Assembly: GCF_028610625.1 (NCBI RefSeq) | Contig: NZ_JAQQWU010000007.1 | Coordinates: forward strand, 62,001-126,000 | Source: Guptibacillus spartinae | GTDB taxonomy: Bacteria > Bacillota > Bacilli > Bacillales > Guptibacillaceae | Length of the DNA stretch: 64,000 bases | Direction: 5' to 3' | In this document: in pieces, positions 7,832 through 16,349 of the stretch | Layout of the letters: the number at the start of each line of letters is the position of its first letter | Position numbering within the stretch: the first letter of the stretch is position 1 | Notes under the pieces: generated by a model | The model's input: only the letters and a program-made list of their open reading frames with translations | Database searches by the model: none | What the model was told of the DNA's origin: nothing | Made by a program: the position numbers and the translations under genes

Positions 7832-8395
7832 ATGAACATGTACGGTAATCAAATGAATGATGGCGTTCAGGGTGCAATGCAGGGGAACATGTCTAATCAT
7901 GCCGTTCAAGGCGCAATGCAAGGAAACATGCCTAATCATGCCGTTCAAGGCGCAATGCAAGGAAACATGCCTAATCATGCCGTTCAAGGCGCAATGCAAG
8001 GAAACATGCCTAATCATGCCGTTCAAGGCGCAATGCAGGGGAACATGCCTAACCAGGCTGTTCAAGGCGCAATGATGTTTGGTGAAGAAAAACAGCTTCA
8101 TGGAGATATGAAACAACTATGTCAACGTTATCATAGCTACCATGCTAAAGTAAGAATGCAAGATGGCGTAGAATATGAAGGGATTATTATGGGTTCAGAT
8201 GATGAGCATATGTGCTTAATGATTCCCCAGGAAGTTGAAGTAAGTGATGAACAGGAAATGCAAAGACAATTCGGCCCCTATCGTAGATTCGGGAGTTTTT
8301 TCTTCCCATTAGCTGGCCTCGCCGCACTTAGTCTAATCCCTTTTTATCGACCATATCCGTACTATGGTTATGGTTACCCTCCGTATTACTATTAA
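7832..8395 (+). CDS. Tandem-repeat protein with Sm-like middle and Tyr/Pro-rich tail, spore-coat-like
   Basis: A 187-aa protein in three parts. Residues about 11-80 are five 13-residue repeats of the type AVQGAMQGNMPNH plus a partial copy. Residues about 84-135 form a compact beta segment (YHAKVRMQDGVEYEGIIMG, DDEHMCLMIP) that looks like a small Sm/SH3 barrel. The C-terminus is hydrophobic and then Tyr/Pro/Gly-rich (RPYPYYGYGYPPYYY), as in several spore-surface proteins. ATG 7832 follows AAAGGAGGAAC; an ATG at 7838 is a weaker option. The function is unknown; a coat or crust role is inference from composition and from tgl being in the window. Confidence 0.7.
   Translation: MNMYGNQMNDGVQGAMQGNMSNHAVQGAMQGNMPNHAVQGAMQGNMPNHAVQGAMQGNMPNHAVQGAMQGNMPNQAVQGAMMFGEEKQLHGDMKQLCQRYHSYHAKVRMQDGVEYEGIIMGSDDEHMCLMIPQEVEVSDEQEMQRQFGPYRRFGSFFFPLAGLAALSLIPFYRPYPYYGYGYPPYYY
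7862..8074 (+). repeat. 39-bp in-frame tandem repeat (five units plus a partial)
   Basis: Units start at 7862, 7901, 7940, 7979 and 8018, with a partial unit from 8057. The three middle units are nearly identical at DNA level including third codon positions, showing recent expansion or conversion. Each encodes 13 residues. Confidence 0.95.
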
Positions 8396-8432
8396 TATAG
8401 AAAAGGAAGCCGGTCGGCTTCCTTTTCTATAT
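8395..8432. terminator. Bidirectional intrinsic terminator
   Basis: A perfect 18-bp stem (8395-8412 / 8415-8432; core GGAAGCCG-GT-CGGCTTCC) between convergent genes. Both stop codons, at 8393-8395 and 8427-8429, touch or lie inside the stem. Confidence 0.9.
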
Positions 8433-9428
8433 GCTAGAAATCTTTACTGCTATTTTTCCAAATTGATGACTCTCGTTCAAATGTTCAAATGCTTCTTGAA
8501 TGTCTTGTAAGTTGTATACCCTATCCATAACTGGTTTTATAGAATTCTCCTGTATAAAGGCAACCATTTCATTAAATTCTTCAGCGCTTCCCATCGTCGA
8601 GCCAAGCAAGTTATATTGCCCATAAAAGAATGTACGCAAATCAAATTCAATTTTATCTCCTGTTGAAGAACCAAAAATGACAAGCGTCCCACCTTTTTCT
8701 AACACTTCAAGAGAGCGATTAAAGGTTGCTGCTCCAACACTTTCAATTACTAAGTCCACTTTCTCATTAGTGGTTTCTTCTACCCAATCTGCATCATCAG
8801 CAAGTGCAAGATCTGCACCAAGCGTTAGGGCTAATTGACGTTTCTCCTCACTTCTTGAACTTACAATCACCCTTGCTCCTGCTGCCTTGGCAAATTTCAG
8901 CAAAAATGTCGCAACGCCTCCTCCAACTCCAGGAATAAAGACGGTTTGTCCACTTTGCAGTTGTCCTCTCGTAAACAAAGAACGGTAGGCTGTTAATCCC
9001 GCTAAGCCTATGACAGCTGCTTCTTCAAAAGTAAGGCTTTCAGGCTTTTTCACGGCATTTGAAGCCGGAACAACGATTGTTTCTGCAAAAGTACCGTGTC
9101 CAGGAAAGCCAACAATTTGAAAACCTTCTGGAGGAGTACTGGCGTTTTTTTCCCACCCAAGACCGGGATTGATGATGACCTCCTCGCCTTCCTGAATCTC
9201 ATTCACCCCTTCGCCAACTGCGATGACGACTCCAGCTCCATCTGATCCAAGGACAACATCTGCCTCCTCCGGATCATGCCGGTCAGGGATAAATAAATCG
9301 CGATGATTCAAGCCAGCAGCCTTAAGTTTAATTTTCACTTCACCACGTTGAGGCTCTTGTTCAGTAAGGTGCTTTTTCAGTGCTAATCCTAATTTACCTG
9401 CGCGCCCACCGTGAATAAATCCCTTCAT
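8427..9428 (-). CDS. Zinc-type alcohol dehydrogenase-like (quinone oxidoreductase/MDR) protein
   Basis: A 333-aa medium-chain dehydrogenase/reductase. The N-terminal GroES-like half has AAGLNHRDLFIPDRHD, LGSDGAGVVIAVGEGV and GEEVIINPGLGW; the NAD(P) half has the Rossmann loop FIPGVGGGVATFLLKFAKAAGA and IVSSRSEEKR. The structural four-Cys zinc lobe is missing, so it is of the reductase rather than true alcohol-dehydrogenase type. ATG 9428 follows AGGAGG; an upstream in-frame start at 9470 lacks one. It is 22 bases downstream of the Dabb gene and likely co-transcribed. Confidence 0.85.
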   Translation of the reverse strand: MKGFIHGGRAGKLGLALKKHLTEQEPQRGEVKIKLKAAGLNHRDLFIPDRHDPEEADVVLGSDGAGVVIAVGEGVNEIQEGEEVIINPGLGWEKNASTPPEGFQIVGFPGHGTFAETIVVPASNAVKKPESLTFEEAAVIGLAGLTAYRSLFTRGQLQSGQTVFIPGVGGGVATFLLKFAKAAGARVIVSSRSEEKRQLALTLGADLALADDADWVEETTNEKVDLVIESVGAATFNRSLEVLEKGGTLVIFGSSTGDKIEFDLRTFFYGQYNLLGSTMGSAEEFNEMVAFIQENSIKPVMDRVYNLQDIQEAFEHLNESHQFGKIAVKISSI

Positions 9429-9450
9429 ATGTAAATCCTCCTTTGTCTTG

Positions 9451-9747
9451 TTACAAACATTCAAAATCAAGTGCTAGCACATCAGTCATTCCTACTTCTT
9501 TAAGATAAGCTACTACTTCTTGATGAGCTGGATGAGGGCCATATGCCTCTAGTGCTTCTTTGGATTCAAAGCGGACCGTTAGTCCACTTTCAAACCCCTG
9601 ACTTCGATCAGAAAAGTTATTTCCCGATTGAATATCAACAATCCCTGGAATTTTGTCTTTTACTTTAAGTAATCTTCTCATACCTTCTTCTTTCTGCTCT
9701 ACCGTGGTTTCATCACTAAACTTAAATAACACAACATGCTCGATCAT
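9451..9747 (-). CDS. Dabb-family (stress-responsive alpha/beta barrel) protein
   Basis: A 98-aa dimeric ferredoxin-like fold protein. Typical start MIEHVVLFKFSDETT, middle PGIVDIQSGNNFSDRSQGFE, end YGPHPAHQEVVAYLK with the conserved His. Such proteins act as small dimeric enzymes or stress proteins; activity cannot be set from sequence. ATG 9747 follows AAAGGAGG. It is first in a two-gene unit with the MDR oxidoreductase. Confidence 0.85.
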   Translation of the reverse strand: MIEHVVLFKFSDETTVEQKEEGMRRLLKVKDKIPGIVDIQSGNNFSDRSQGFESGLTVRFESKEALEAYGPHPAHQEVVAYLKEVGMTDVLALDFECL

Positions 9748-9786
9748 GAGAACGCCTCCTTTTAATATAAATTAAGTAAATCAAAA

Positions 9787-9822
9787 AAAGCGTCAGGAAA
9801 CAAATCATTTACCTGACGCTTT
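9787..9822 (-). terminator. Intrinsic terminator of the ATP-grasp/656-aa operon
   Basis: AAAGCGTCAGG / CCTGACGCTTT, an 11-bp stem with a 14-base loop, followed on the minus strand by T7. Confidence 0.85.
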
Positions 9823-9851
9823 ACTATTTAGATGACTATGCATCTTACCAT

Positions 9852-11822
9852 TTACTTACTGATCCAGGTGTATTCATGACCCCAGCTTTCTTTAGCAAGA
9901 GACTTCACCATCGAGATGTTTTCTGCTTCAACGGCATAAGCATCTCCCTGTTCATACGGGTTATAGTGAAAAGCATATAAACGTGAAGTAAACTCTTCAA
10001 AAGGTAGCGAGCTTTCACCTGAAAGTTCTCCTTTTCCCATAACCGTACATTCAATTCCTTGCCCCCAATTTTGAGAACCATCGTTATTCGGGTTATAAAA
10101 GTAGACGCGATATTCTCCATCTGGACTTTTAGCAATTCTTTGAATGGAAACAGCATGAAAACCTAGCATTTTCCCATGGACATTTGTAATGAAAATCCCC
10201 ACTGGATTTGGATAGATTAATTCATAATCATCATTGTATTCGGGATGATGGGTTGCATAAAATAACCTAACGAAACCTGGATAATCCGTCACGCTACCTG
10301 TAATCGGTTCAATGACCGTGCTAAACCCTTTTTGCACCCAATTCCCATAAAATGCAGGGTTAACCCAGCGATGGCCATCTTCTCCTCTAAGTGCGACTCT
10401 ACTCATCATCTCACTATAAATGCGATCAAGATGAGGAACGAGGACAAGCGATACAGGATCAAGTTCCGGATGGAGATCGGGCGCGAGTCCACCTTGAAGG
10501 TCTTTCGAATGAATTTGAACCCCTTCAAAGACCATATCGATATCCCCATCTCTTGCAGCTCTTGGAATGATCTCTAGCAAGTATCCTGGCGCATGTTGAG
10601 CCCAGAGACTAATTCCTCTTGCGGCCTGACAAGTTGGGTTTAGACCTTGTCCAACACCAAGCGGTTGCCCGAGAACGCTAATCACCCCTGATAACAAGAT
10701 GCTGTTTGCCGTTAAACCTTCGCCTTCACTCACCGTATTAAATAACGCACTTCGCACTTCTGGACGAATATCAAGCTCAATCATTCGCCTCAACCCAGGA
10801 ATTACCGGTGACGCAGAAAGGACGCCTCTTTCTAACAATAAGGCTAGTCCATAAACCGATTGACAAGTCGATGGAAAGAGCGAAACTTTAATAAGCTGGT
10901 GAACGAGCTCCGCGTGCTCTTCGAGATTCGCTTTCCCCTTCCCAGTTAATTGCAGCAATACAGGAAGTAGATGAGGCGATTTTCTGCTTAGGAAACGCGC
11001 AAGTACACTGTGATGCGGTGAACAAAGGCCCGTTTTTCGCATGGAGAGACCAAGCTGCTCACTCTCTTTTCTGAGCTCTTCTGTCGATAGCGACATCAGT
11101 TGTTTGCGGTACTCATTCGCCTGCTGATAGGAACGACTTAACTGGGATGGTCCTTCAATAGAAGAAACGTATGATTCTAGCATCGCACGCTGATCGTCAC
11201 TTGTTTCAGACCGAAGCATTTCTTTCGCCATTTTAATCATCGAAACGGTTCTTTTTACTGTGATTGGTCGCTGTGCTGTTAAGCGCTCAATTTCATATAT
11301 AAGCGTCTCTGATAAAGCACTAGAAGAAAGATATTGTGAGATAAATTGAAAGAGTCGCTGAGTTTCTACCGTGTTTTCTTTTTCCTCAATTCGAGAAGCC
11401 TCTGATGCATTTGGGAAAAGCAAATCAAGATTAAGTGCCATCACTTCGTTTAAGAAATCCATGGCCATCTCTTGAGAAACTTTTGGATGTTCTCCTTTTC
11501 CTTCTGCTATAGCAAGCATGCGGAGATCACTCAGCATCTCGATTACATAAGGAAGCCCTTTCGCCTGGAGAGATCCAGCCACAAGCGGTGGCTGGAGCTT
11601 CGATGGATCTTCCCAAGGGCCATCTTGAAAAACACCAGCTGCATCAAATCGATGAGCATACTGATAAAGAAATTCAAGACCTTCTTCCGTTTCCAAAAGG
11701 CGATTTGCCTCTTGAAATACATCTGTCTGATAGCGCGATTTCGCATAAGAAGGCGCTTCCTCTAAACGCGACAGTGATCTGGAAAACCTTGCAATCTTTC
11801 CTTCTGTTACTTCAGATGGCAT
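9852..11822 (-). CDS. Unknown 656-aa protein with a possible papain-like Cys/His/Asn site
   Basis: I do not recognise the family. The N-terminal 380 residues are mostly helical. The last 270 residues hold a pattern that resembles a papain/transglutaminase-fold site: Cys in GLNPTCQAARGISLWA (helix start, about residue 398), His in GKMLGFHAVSIQRI (about 565) and Asn in YFYNPNNDGSQNWG (about 588), in Cys-His-Asn order with the beta-strand context usual in that fold. There is no signal peptide or membrane helix, so it is cytoplasmic. ATG 11822 follows AAAGGAG. It lies 32 bases after the ATP-grasp gene and before a terminator, so the two form an operon. The active-site reading is inference; the fold should be modelled. 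Confidence 0.6.
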   Translation of the reverse strand: MPSEVTEGKIARFSRSLSRLEEAPSYAKSRYQTDVFQEANRLLETEEGLEFLYQYAHRFDAAGVFQDGPWEDPSKLQPPLVAGSLQAKGLPYVIEMLSDLRMLAIAEGKGEHPKVSQEMAMDFLNEVMALNLDLLFPNASEASRIEEKENTVETQRLFQFISQYLSSSALSETLIYEIERLTAQRPITVKRTVSMIKMAKEMLRSETSDDQRAMLESYVSSIEGPSQLSRSYQQANEYRKQLMSLSTEELRKESEQLGLSMRKTGLCSPHHSVLARFLSRKSPHLLPVLLQLTGKGKANLEEHAELVHQLIKVSLFPSTCQSVYGLALLLERGVLSASPVIPGLRRMIELDIRPEVRSALFNTVSEGEGLTANSILLSGVISVLGQPLGVGQGLNPTCQAARGISLWAQHAPGYLLEIIPRAARDGDIDMVFEGVQIHSKDLQGGLAPDLHPELDPVSLVLVPHLDRIYSEMMSRVALRGEDGHRWVNPAFYGNWVQKGFSTVIEPITGSVTDYPGFVRLFYATHHPEYNDDYELIYPNPVGIFITNVHGKMLGFHAVSIQRIAKSPDGEYRVYFYNPNNDGSQNWGQGIECTVMGKGELSGESSLPFEEFTSRLYAFHYNPYEQGDAYAVEAENISMVKSLAKESWGHEYTWISK

Positions 11823-11854
11823 GCCAAATTCTCCTTTATTGTAAAAATATTATC

Positions 11855-13123
11855 CTACAAATAGAAATCATACTTTTCATAGTCTACAAGTAAACGAGTC
11901 ATCTCTGCACTATCATCTCCAAAAAAGAAAATGGTTCCATAGTGATTTCCAAACCCAACGCGTTCTGCCACTTTTCCTTGTGGAGGCGTAAACATATCAT
12001 GTTTCTCAAAGAAGGAATGTTCTTCAAGTTCTTCAGGAATGGTTAACTTCTCAATGTAATTTACATGAGGATGAACCATCAAGCACCCTGCATATCCTAA
12101 TGCATCGTCTTCAGCTGGGAAGAACTTTCTTAACTCTTCTTCCGTTGTATTTGGATCACTACAAAGAATTTGTGCTTCATAGGCGCTAAATCCATAAGCC
12201 CTTTCAATGAGGTCAAAAATATGTCCACCCGGAACACGCGCTGCTACTTCTCCAAAATGTAGCGTACCATCAGGCATAATAAAGTATTCAGGATGGATAA
12301 CGCCATTTTCAATCTCAAAAGCTTCAATTAATTGTTCAATCGCTTTTCGAATAATCGGGCGCTTCTCTTCAAGTGATGGAGAAGGCGGAACGAAATTTGA
12401 ATAACCAAGCTTCACATACTCCGTAATATTAAGAAATTGAATTTTTCCACCATGAACAAAAACTTCACATGAAAATTCTTGTCCATCAAGATGACTTTCC
12501 ATAAGGAGTGGAAAATCGCTATCGGTTAGTGCATCAATATCTGAAGGATCATCAATAGCTCGGTGTCCTACGGAACCAGCTTTATCTAATGGCTTGCAGT
12601 GGATCGGCTCATTTTTATCTCCATCCACTTTCAAAAGAGCATCATTCACTCTTTTTAGGAAGCGTTTTACATCTTCTTTATCCCTTGCTTCTTCAAAGAC
12701 GCCTACTTTAATTCCGGCCATCTGTGCTTTTCTTTTCATCATTCCTTTATCTCTTAGTAACAGAGAACGGTTAAAAAGCCTTGGTTCTTCTCTAAAGCGT
12801 GAATTTAGTGCTCCAGCCCATTCCACACATTCTTCATAAAGAGGAACTGCTACTTCAGCTCCAAGTGCTTTGAGTTGTTTGTAAAGTTTGTCTGAACCTT
12901 CATTCAATCTGTCAAACTCCCACCCTACAAAGGTGATGTCATGCTTTTCGGCATAATCCTTAAAATCAGGAGGACCCACCACTACGAAAGGCCGATTCAA
13001 CTTGTCACAGGCCTCAATTGCGGGAAGACTCCATCCAATTAGTGCTGTTAAATATGGAATTGTCTTACCTTCTGGCTGACTTTCTTGTAACGTCTGGTTC
13101 AACTCTAACTGATCCAGTTCCAT
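11855..13123 (-). CDS. ATP-grasp enzyme, unknown substrate
   Basis: A 422-aa ATP-grasp protein, the fold of carboxylate-amine (or thiol) ligases. The N-terminal pre-ATP part has an alpha/beta domain (FVVVGPPDFKDYAEKHDI). ATP-binding features follow: KVDGDKNEPIHCKPLDKAGSVGH (phosphate loop with Lys), MESHLDGQEFSCEVFVHGGK (adenine-strand region), and metal-binding GVIHPEYFIMPDGTLHFGEVAARVPGGH (Glu/Asn-type pattern with E, E and R). It resembles the dapdiamide/carnosine-synthase-like group that joins an amino acid to a small acid, but this cannot be narrowed here. ATG 13123 follows AAAGGAG. It is first gene of an operon with the 656-aa protein. Confidence 0.85.
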   Translation of the reverse strand: MELDQLELNQTLQESQPEGKTIPYLTALIGWSLPAIEACDKLNRPFVVVGPPDFKDYAEKHDITFVGWEFDRLNEGSDKLYKQLKALGAEVAVPLYEECVEWAGALNSRFREEPRLFNRSLLLRDKGMMKRKAQMAGIKVGVFEEARDKEDVKRFLKRVNDALLKVDGDKNEPIHCKPLDKAGSVGHRAIDDPSDIDALTDSDFPLLMESHLDGQEFSCEVFVHGGKIQFLNITEYVKLGYSNFVPPSPSLEEKRPIIRKAIEQLIEAFEIENGVIHPEYFIMPDGTLHFGEVAARVPGGHIFDLIERAYGFSAYEAQILCSDPNTTEEELRKFFPAEDDALGYAGCLMVHPHVNYIEKLTIPEELEEHSFFEKHDMFTPPQGKVAERVGFGNHYGTIFFFGDDSAEMTRLLVDYEKYDFYL

Positions 13124-13339
13124 TTTGTTCTCGCTCCTTTATAAAATAGTAGAGAAGTCGTTCCTGACCTTCCTTATCTAACGTAGCAGATTTCATAACT
13201 TATTTTAACTAATATTCTGACTTTTCGACTCGTAACCGCAAAAGAAGTCAGAATCATTTAAAATTCGACAATGTTACTAGAAAGAAAGGAATCAGGATTC
13301 TTATTAATACCTTCCCTATTTTTGTAAAAACTAACGAAA

Positions 13340-13368
13340 AAAGCCGCTCCTTTTTTCAGAGCGACTTT
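13340..13368 (-). terminator. Intrinsic terminator of clpE
   Basis: AAAGTCGCTC / GAGCGGCTTT on the minus strand (one mismatch), followed by a T run, 15 bases after the clpE stop. Confidence 0.8.
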
Positions 13369-13382
13369 CTTGTCTTAACCAT

Positions 13383-15512
13383 TTATTTTTTTCGTGAGAC
13401 AACAATTTCATTTTCTACAATTTCAACCGTTACCTCTTGAATGCTGCCTTCATCAACAAGCAAATCTGCAATACCATCTTCAACATGTTCTTCAATGACT
13501 CTACGAAGAGGTCGAGCACCAAACTGTGGATTATAACCTAATTCCGCCAACTTCTCTTTCGCTGCTTCACTAATCGTTAGAGAAATGTTCTGCTCTTCAA
13601 GACTTTCATCTAAATCATTAATCATTAAGTCTACGATCGTAACAAGACTAGACTGTTCAAGCGATCTAAACGGAATAATTCCATCAAAACGGTTTAGGAA
13701 TTCAGGTCTGAAGTAACCACCTAAGCTTTCCATAACTCCTGTATAGCTTTCTGCGGACTCAAAACCAACTGTAATTCTACGTTCAGATGTTCCAGCATTA
13801 CTGGTCATAATAATAACCGTATCTTTAAAGCTAACCGTTCTACCCTGGCTATCTGTGAGACGACCATCATCAAGGATTTGAAGGAACATATTTTGCACAT
13901 CTGGATGAGCTTTTTCCACTTCATCAATTAAAATGATGCTATATGGTTTACGACGTACTCTTTCTGTTAATTGTCCTGCTTCCTCATGACCCACGTACCC
14001 TGGAGGGGAACCAATCAATTTTGAGACAGAGTGTTTCTCCATATATTCACTCATATCGAGTCGAATCATGGCTTCTCGGTCCCCAAACATTTCTTCTGCA
14101 AGGGAGCGTGATAGCTCGGTTTTCCCTACACCAGTAGGTCCTACAAATAGGAAAGAACCAATTGGTCGATTTTGACGTTTTAACCCTGCACGACTTCTGC
14201 GAATAGCTTTCGCTACTTTGTTCACAGCATCTTCCTGCCCAATAACTTTGTCATTAAGTCGTTCGGCAAGATTTTTCATTTTCGTTTGCTCATCTTCTCG
14301 AAGTTTTCGAACAGGAATACCTGTTTTACCCTCAACGATCTGCTGAATTTCTTCAAGATCGACTGAATGGTTTATATTCGAGTTACTTTTCAATGTTTCC
14401 TCAAGCTGTTTCTCAAGCTGTAATTCTTCTGTTCTTAATTTTGCAGCAAGCTCATAATCTTCCGCCTCCGCTGCCTTGTTTTTTTCAGTAGCAATTTGTT
14501 GAAGTCGCTCTTGAATTTCATCGTGGTTCGATACAGCAAATGTTAAGTTCATTTTCGCACCTGCTTCATCCATCAAATCAATCGCTTTATCTGGAAGAAA
14601 ACGATCTTGGATGAATCGGTTCGATAATGATACACAAGCTCGAATGGCTTCATCTGTATATTTCACTTCATGATATTCTTCATATTTTGGCTGCAGACCT
14701 TTTAAAATCTCAATCGCCTCTTCTACTGTCGGCTCATTTACCATTACAGGTTGGAAGCGACGTTCTAATGCGGCATCTTTTTCAATTTGACGATACTCTT
14801 TAAGCGTCGTAGCACCGATTAATTGAAGCTCTCCTCGAGCAAGGGCTGGCTTTAAAATGTTCCCCGCATCCATTGATCCTTCGGCAGAACCTGCTCCTAC
14901 AATTTGATGGAGCTCATCTACAAATAAAATCACATTTTTTCGACTTTGTAGTTCTGTAATTAATTGCTTCATTCGTTCTTCAAACTGGCCACGAATACCG
15001 GTATTCGACACAAGAGAAGCGACATCTAATAGATAGATTTCTTTATTTTTTAATTTAGAAGGAACTTGCCCTTCTGAAATTCTTAGTGCAAGGCCTTCAG
15101 CAATGGCTGTTTTTCCGACCCCTGCTTCCCCAATTAAAACGGGATTATTTTTATTTCGACGGTTTAATGTTTCAATGACTCTGGCTACTTCGTTCTCTCT
15201 TCCGATTACCGGGTCAATTAAACCAGCTTTTGCTGCGTCGGATAAATTTCTTCCGAGATTATCAAGTAAGCCGCCTTTTCCATTCCCTGATTCAGTTTGT
15301 GGTCCTTCTTCTTGAGAAGTAAAATCATTTTGCCCAGATGCCATAAAGGATTGAAAGAAATCATCCATTTGACCTTTTGGTGATGAAGCTGTTTGACCAT
15401 TCATCACTTTTGCGTAACACGTGCTACAAAGATTAACTCTTTTCTTATTTTGATTCACTTGAACATTCAATTGAATCGAAGCCTGGTTTTGTTGACAATG
15501 ATCACAAAGCAT
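13383..15512 (-). CDS. clpE: ATP-dependent Clp protease ATP-binding subunit ClpE
   Basis: A 709-aa HSP100 unfoldase that feeds ClpP. It has the ClpE hallmark N-terminal zinc finger (CDHC...CSTC within residues 3-32), first AAA module with Walker A GEAGVGKTA and Walker B ILFVDELHQI, a UVR coiled-coil linker (about residues 330-375), second AAA module with Walker A GPTGVGKTE, and the VGF tripeptide that docks into ClpP (ITVGFESAE). Length fits B. subtilis ClpE (699 aa). ATG 15512 follows AAGGAGG. Expression should be heat/protein-damage induced through CtsR: see the promoter and operators at 15587-15642. clpP and ctsR are not in the window. Confidence 0.96.
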   Translation of the reverse strand: MLCDHCQQNQASIQLNVQVNQNKKRVNLCSTCYAKVMNGQTASSPKGQMDDFFQSFMASGQNDFTSQEEGPQTESGNGKGGLLDNLGRNLSDAAKAGLIDPVIGRENEVARVIETLNRRNKNNPVLIGEAGVGKTAIAEGLALRISEGQVPSKLKNKEIYLLDVASLVSNTGIRGQFEERMKQLITELQSRKNVILFVDELHQIVGAGSAEGSMDAGNILKPALARGELQLIGATTLKEYRQIEKDAALERRFQPVMVNEPTVEEAIEILKGLQPKYEEYHEVKYTDEAIRACVSLSNRFIQDRFLPDKAIDLMDEAGAKMNLTFAVSNHDEIQERLQQIATEKNKAAEAEDYELAAKLRTEELQLEKQLEETLKSNSNINHSVDLEEIQQIVEGKTGIPVRKLREDEQTKMKNLAERLNDKVIGQEDAVNKVAKAIRRSRAGLKRQNRPIGSFLFVGPTGVGKTELSRSLAEEMFGDREAMIRLDMSEYMEKHSVSKLIGSPPGYVGHEEAGQLTERVRRKPYSIILIDEVEKAHPDVQNMFLQILDDGRLTDSQGRTVSFKDTVIIMTSNAGTSERRITVGFESAESYTGVMESLGGYFRPEFLNRFDGIIPFRSLEQSSLVTIVDLMINDLDESLEEQNISLTISEAAKEKLAELGYNPQFGARPLRRVIEEHVEDGIADLLVDEGSIQEVTVEIVENEIVVSRKK

Positions 15513-15586
15513 ATGATGGCCTCCTTATTATTTATAATCGTTCATTTATTAAAAATAGTTGGAAGGTGAAAGATGCTCAATTTGAC

Positions 15587-15603
15587 TTTGACTATCTTTG
15601 ACC
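15587..15603. promoter_or_regulatory. CtsR operator 1 (clpE)
   Basis: On the minus strand GGTCAAA-GAT-AGTCAAA, a perfect match to the CtsR direct-repeat consensus RGTCAAA-NAN-RGTCAAA. A third half-site (AGTCAAA, 15581-15587) abuts it. It lies just downstream of the -10 box, at the transcription start. Confidence 0.92.
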
Positions 15604-15613
15604 TTATAACCAT

Positions 15614-15642
15614 ATTATAATTTGACTATCTCTGACTTTCAA
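15614..15642 (-). promoter_or_regulatory. Sigma-A promoter of clpE
   Basis: TTGAAA (15637-15642), exactly 17 bases, TATAAT (15614-15619) on the minus strand. The spacer holds CtsR operator 2 and the start site region holds operator 1. Confidence 0.88.
15621..15637. promoter_or_regulatory. CtsR operator 2 (clpE)
   Basis: On the minus strand AGTCAGA-GAT-AGTCAAA: one mismatch to the CtsR consensus. It fills the spacer between -35 and -10. The remaining sequence to 15884 (about 240 bases) holds no gene I can support; it is AT-rich and contains the start region of the next gene. Confidence 0.82.
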
Positions 15643-15884
15643 GTCTTTTGCTCAAACATTTTAAGATTGTTGGAAGGTAAAACTCCGAATGAAAAAAAAA
15701 AAGAAATCATAATGAATTTGTCTTCACTTGAATCTACAATGGAAGAAATTATTTGTAATATTTGAAATAGAGGAATTTTTTTGAGGGTTGGATAATAGAT
15801 TGTAATAACTACTTTTCGACAAAAGGGTATACAAGTTTACTAGTACGGTAACAATGATGATAGATTACAAAGGGAGGATACGAA

Positions 15885-16349
15885 ATGAATGATTCAGTCT
15901 ATCAGTTGATTGTTGAAACCACCGTCAAACGAGTGCCTAGTTGCCATGAGTCTCCTGAAGATTTCTTTATTGCCCTTGATGATCAGGAATATCCTTACTT
16001 AATCTTACCCACGCCGAAAGAAATGTTCGATAATGATGATGTTTTTACAATCCGTTTAATTCCAGATGCCCTTAATAAATTTCGCTTTGAATTGGACAAC
16101 TCATTTACTAAATTATCCTTCAGGCGATTTTCTACTTTTTTTGACGATAAGACATACTACTTCGGCCCTGATGATAATATGCTACTACGTTTTCTTAAAT
16201 CGCCAGTTTACCGAAGTTACGTCGCGTGGGTAAGTCATTTATATTTTAAACGTATTGACGACCTAATTGAACGATATAACAAGGAACAGCTTCCGGAAGA
16301 AAGAAAATCCATTAAAGCGAAACTTTCTCGCCTTCTAATCGAAGCTTAA
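15885..16349 (+). CDS. Hypothetical 154-aa protein
   Basis: A soluble acidic protein without signal peptide or membrane helix. It has several aromatic strands (RFELDNSFTKLSFRRF, DDKTYYFGPDDNMLLRFL) and a charged helical C-terminus. I do not recognise the family. ATG 15885 has AAAGGGAGG upstream. Its last 38 bases overlap the 3' end of convergent mnmH on the other strand (16312-16349), so the two transcripts are antisense to each other there. Confidence 0.7.
   Translation: MNDSVYQLIVETTVKRVPSCHESPEDFFIALDDQEYPYLILPTPKEMFDNDDVFTIRLIPDALNKFRFELDNSFTKLSFRRFSTFFDDKTYYFGPDDNMLLRFLKSPVYRSYVAWVSHLYFKRIDDLIERYNKEQLPEERKSIKAKLSRLLIEA

Noticed and set aside
7862-8074. CRISPR-like repeats of 39 bp
   Set aside because: Contiguous repeats without spacers, in frame within a gene with a good ribosome site.
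7745-8116. Open frame on the minus strand with RHVSLHCALNGMI repeats
   Set aside because: It is the antisense reading of the 39-bp repeats in the 7832-8395 gene, which has the ribosome site, the composition and the domain structure. No ribosome site on the minus strand.
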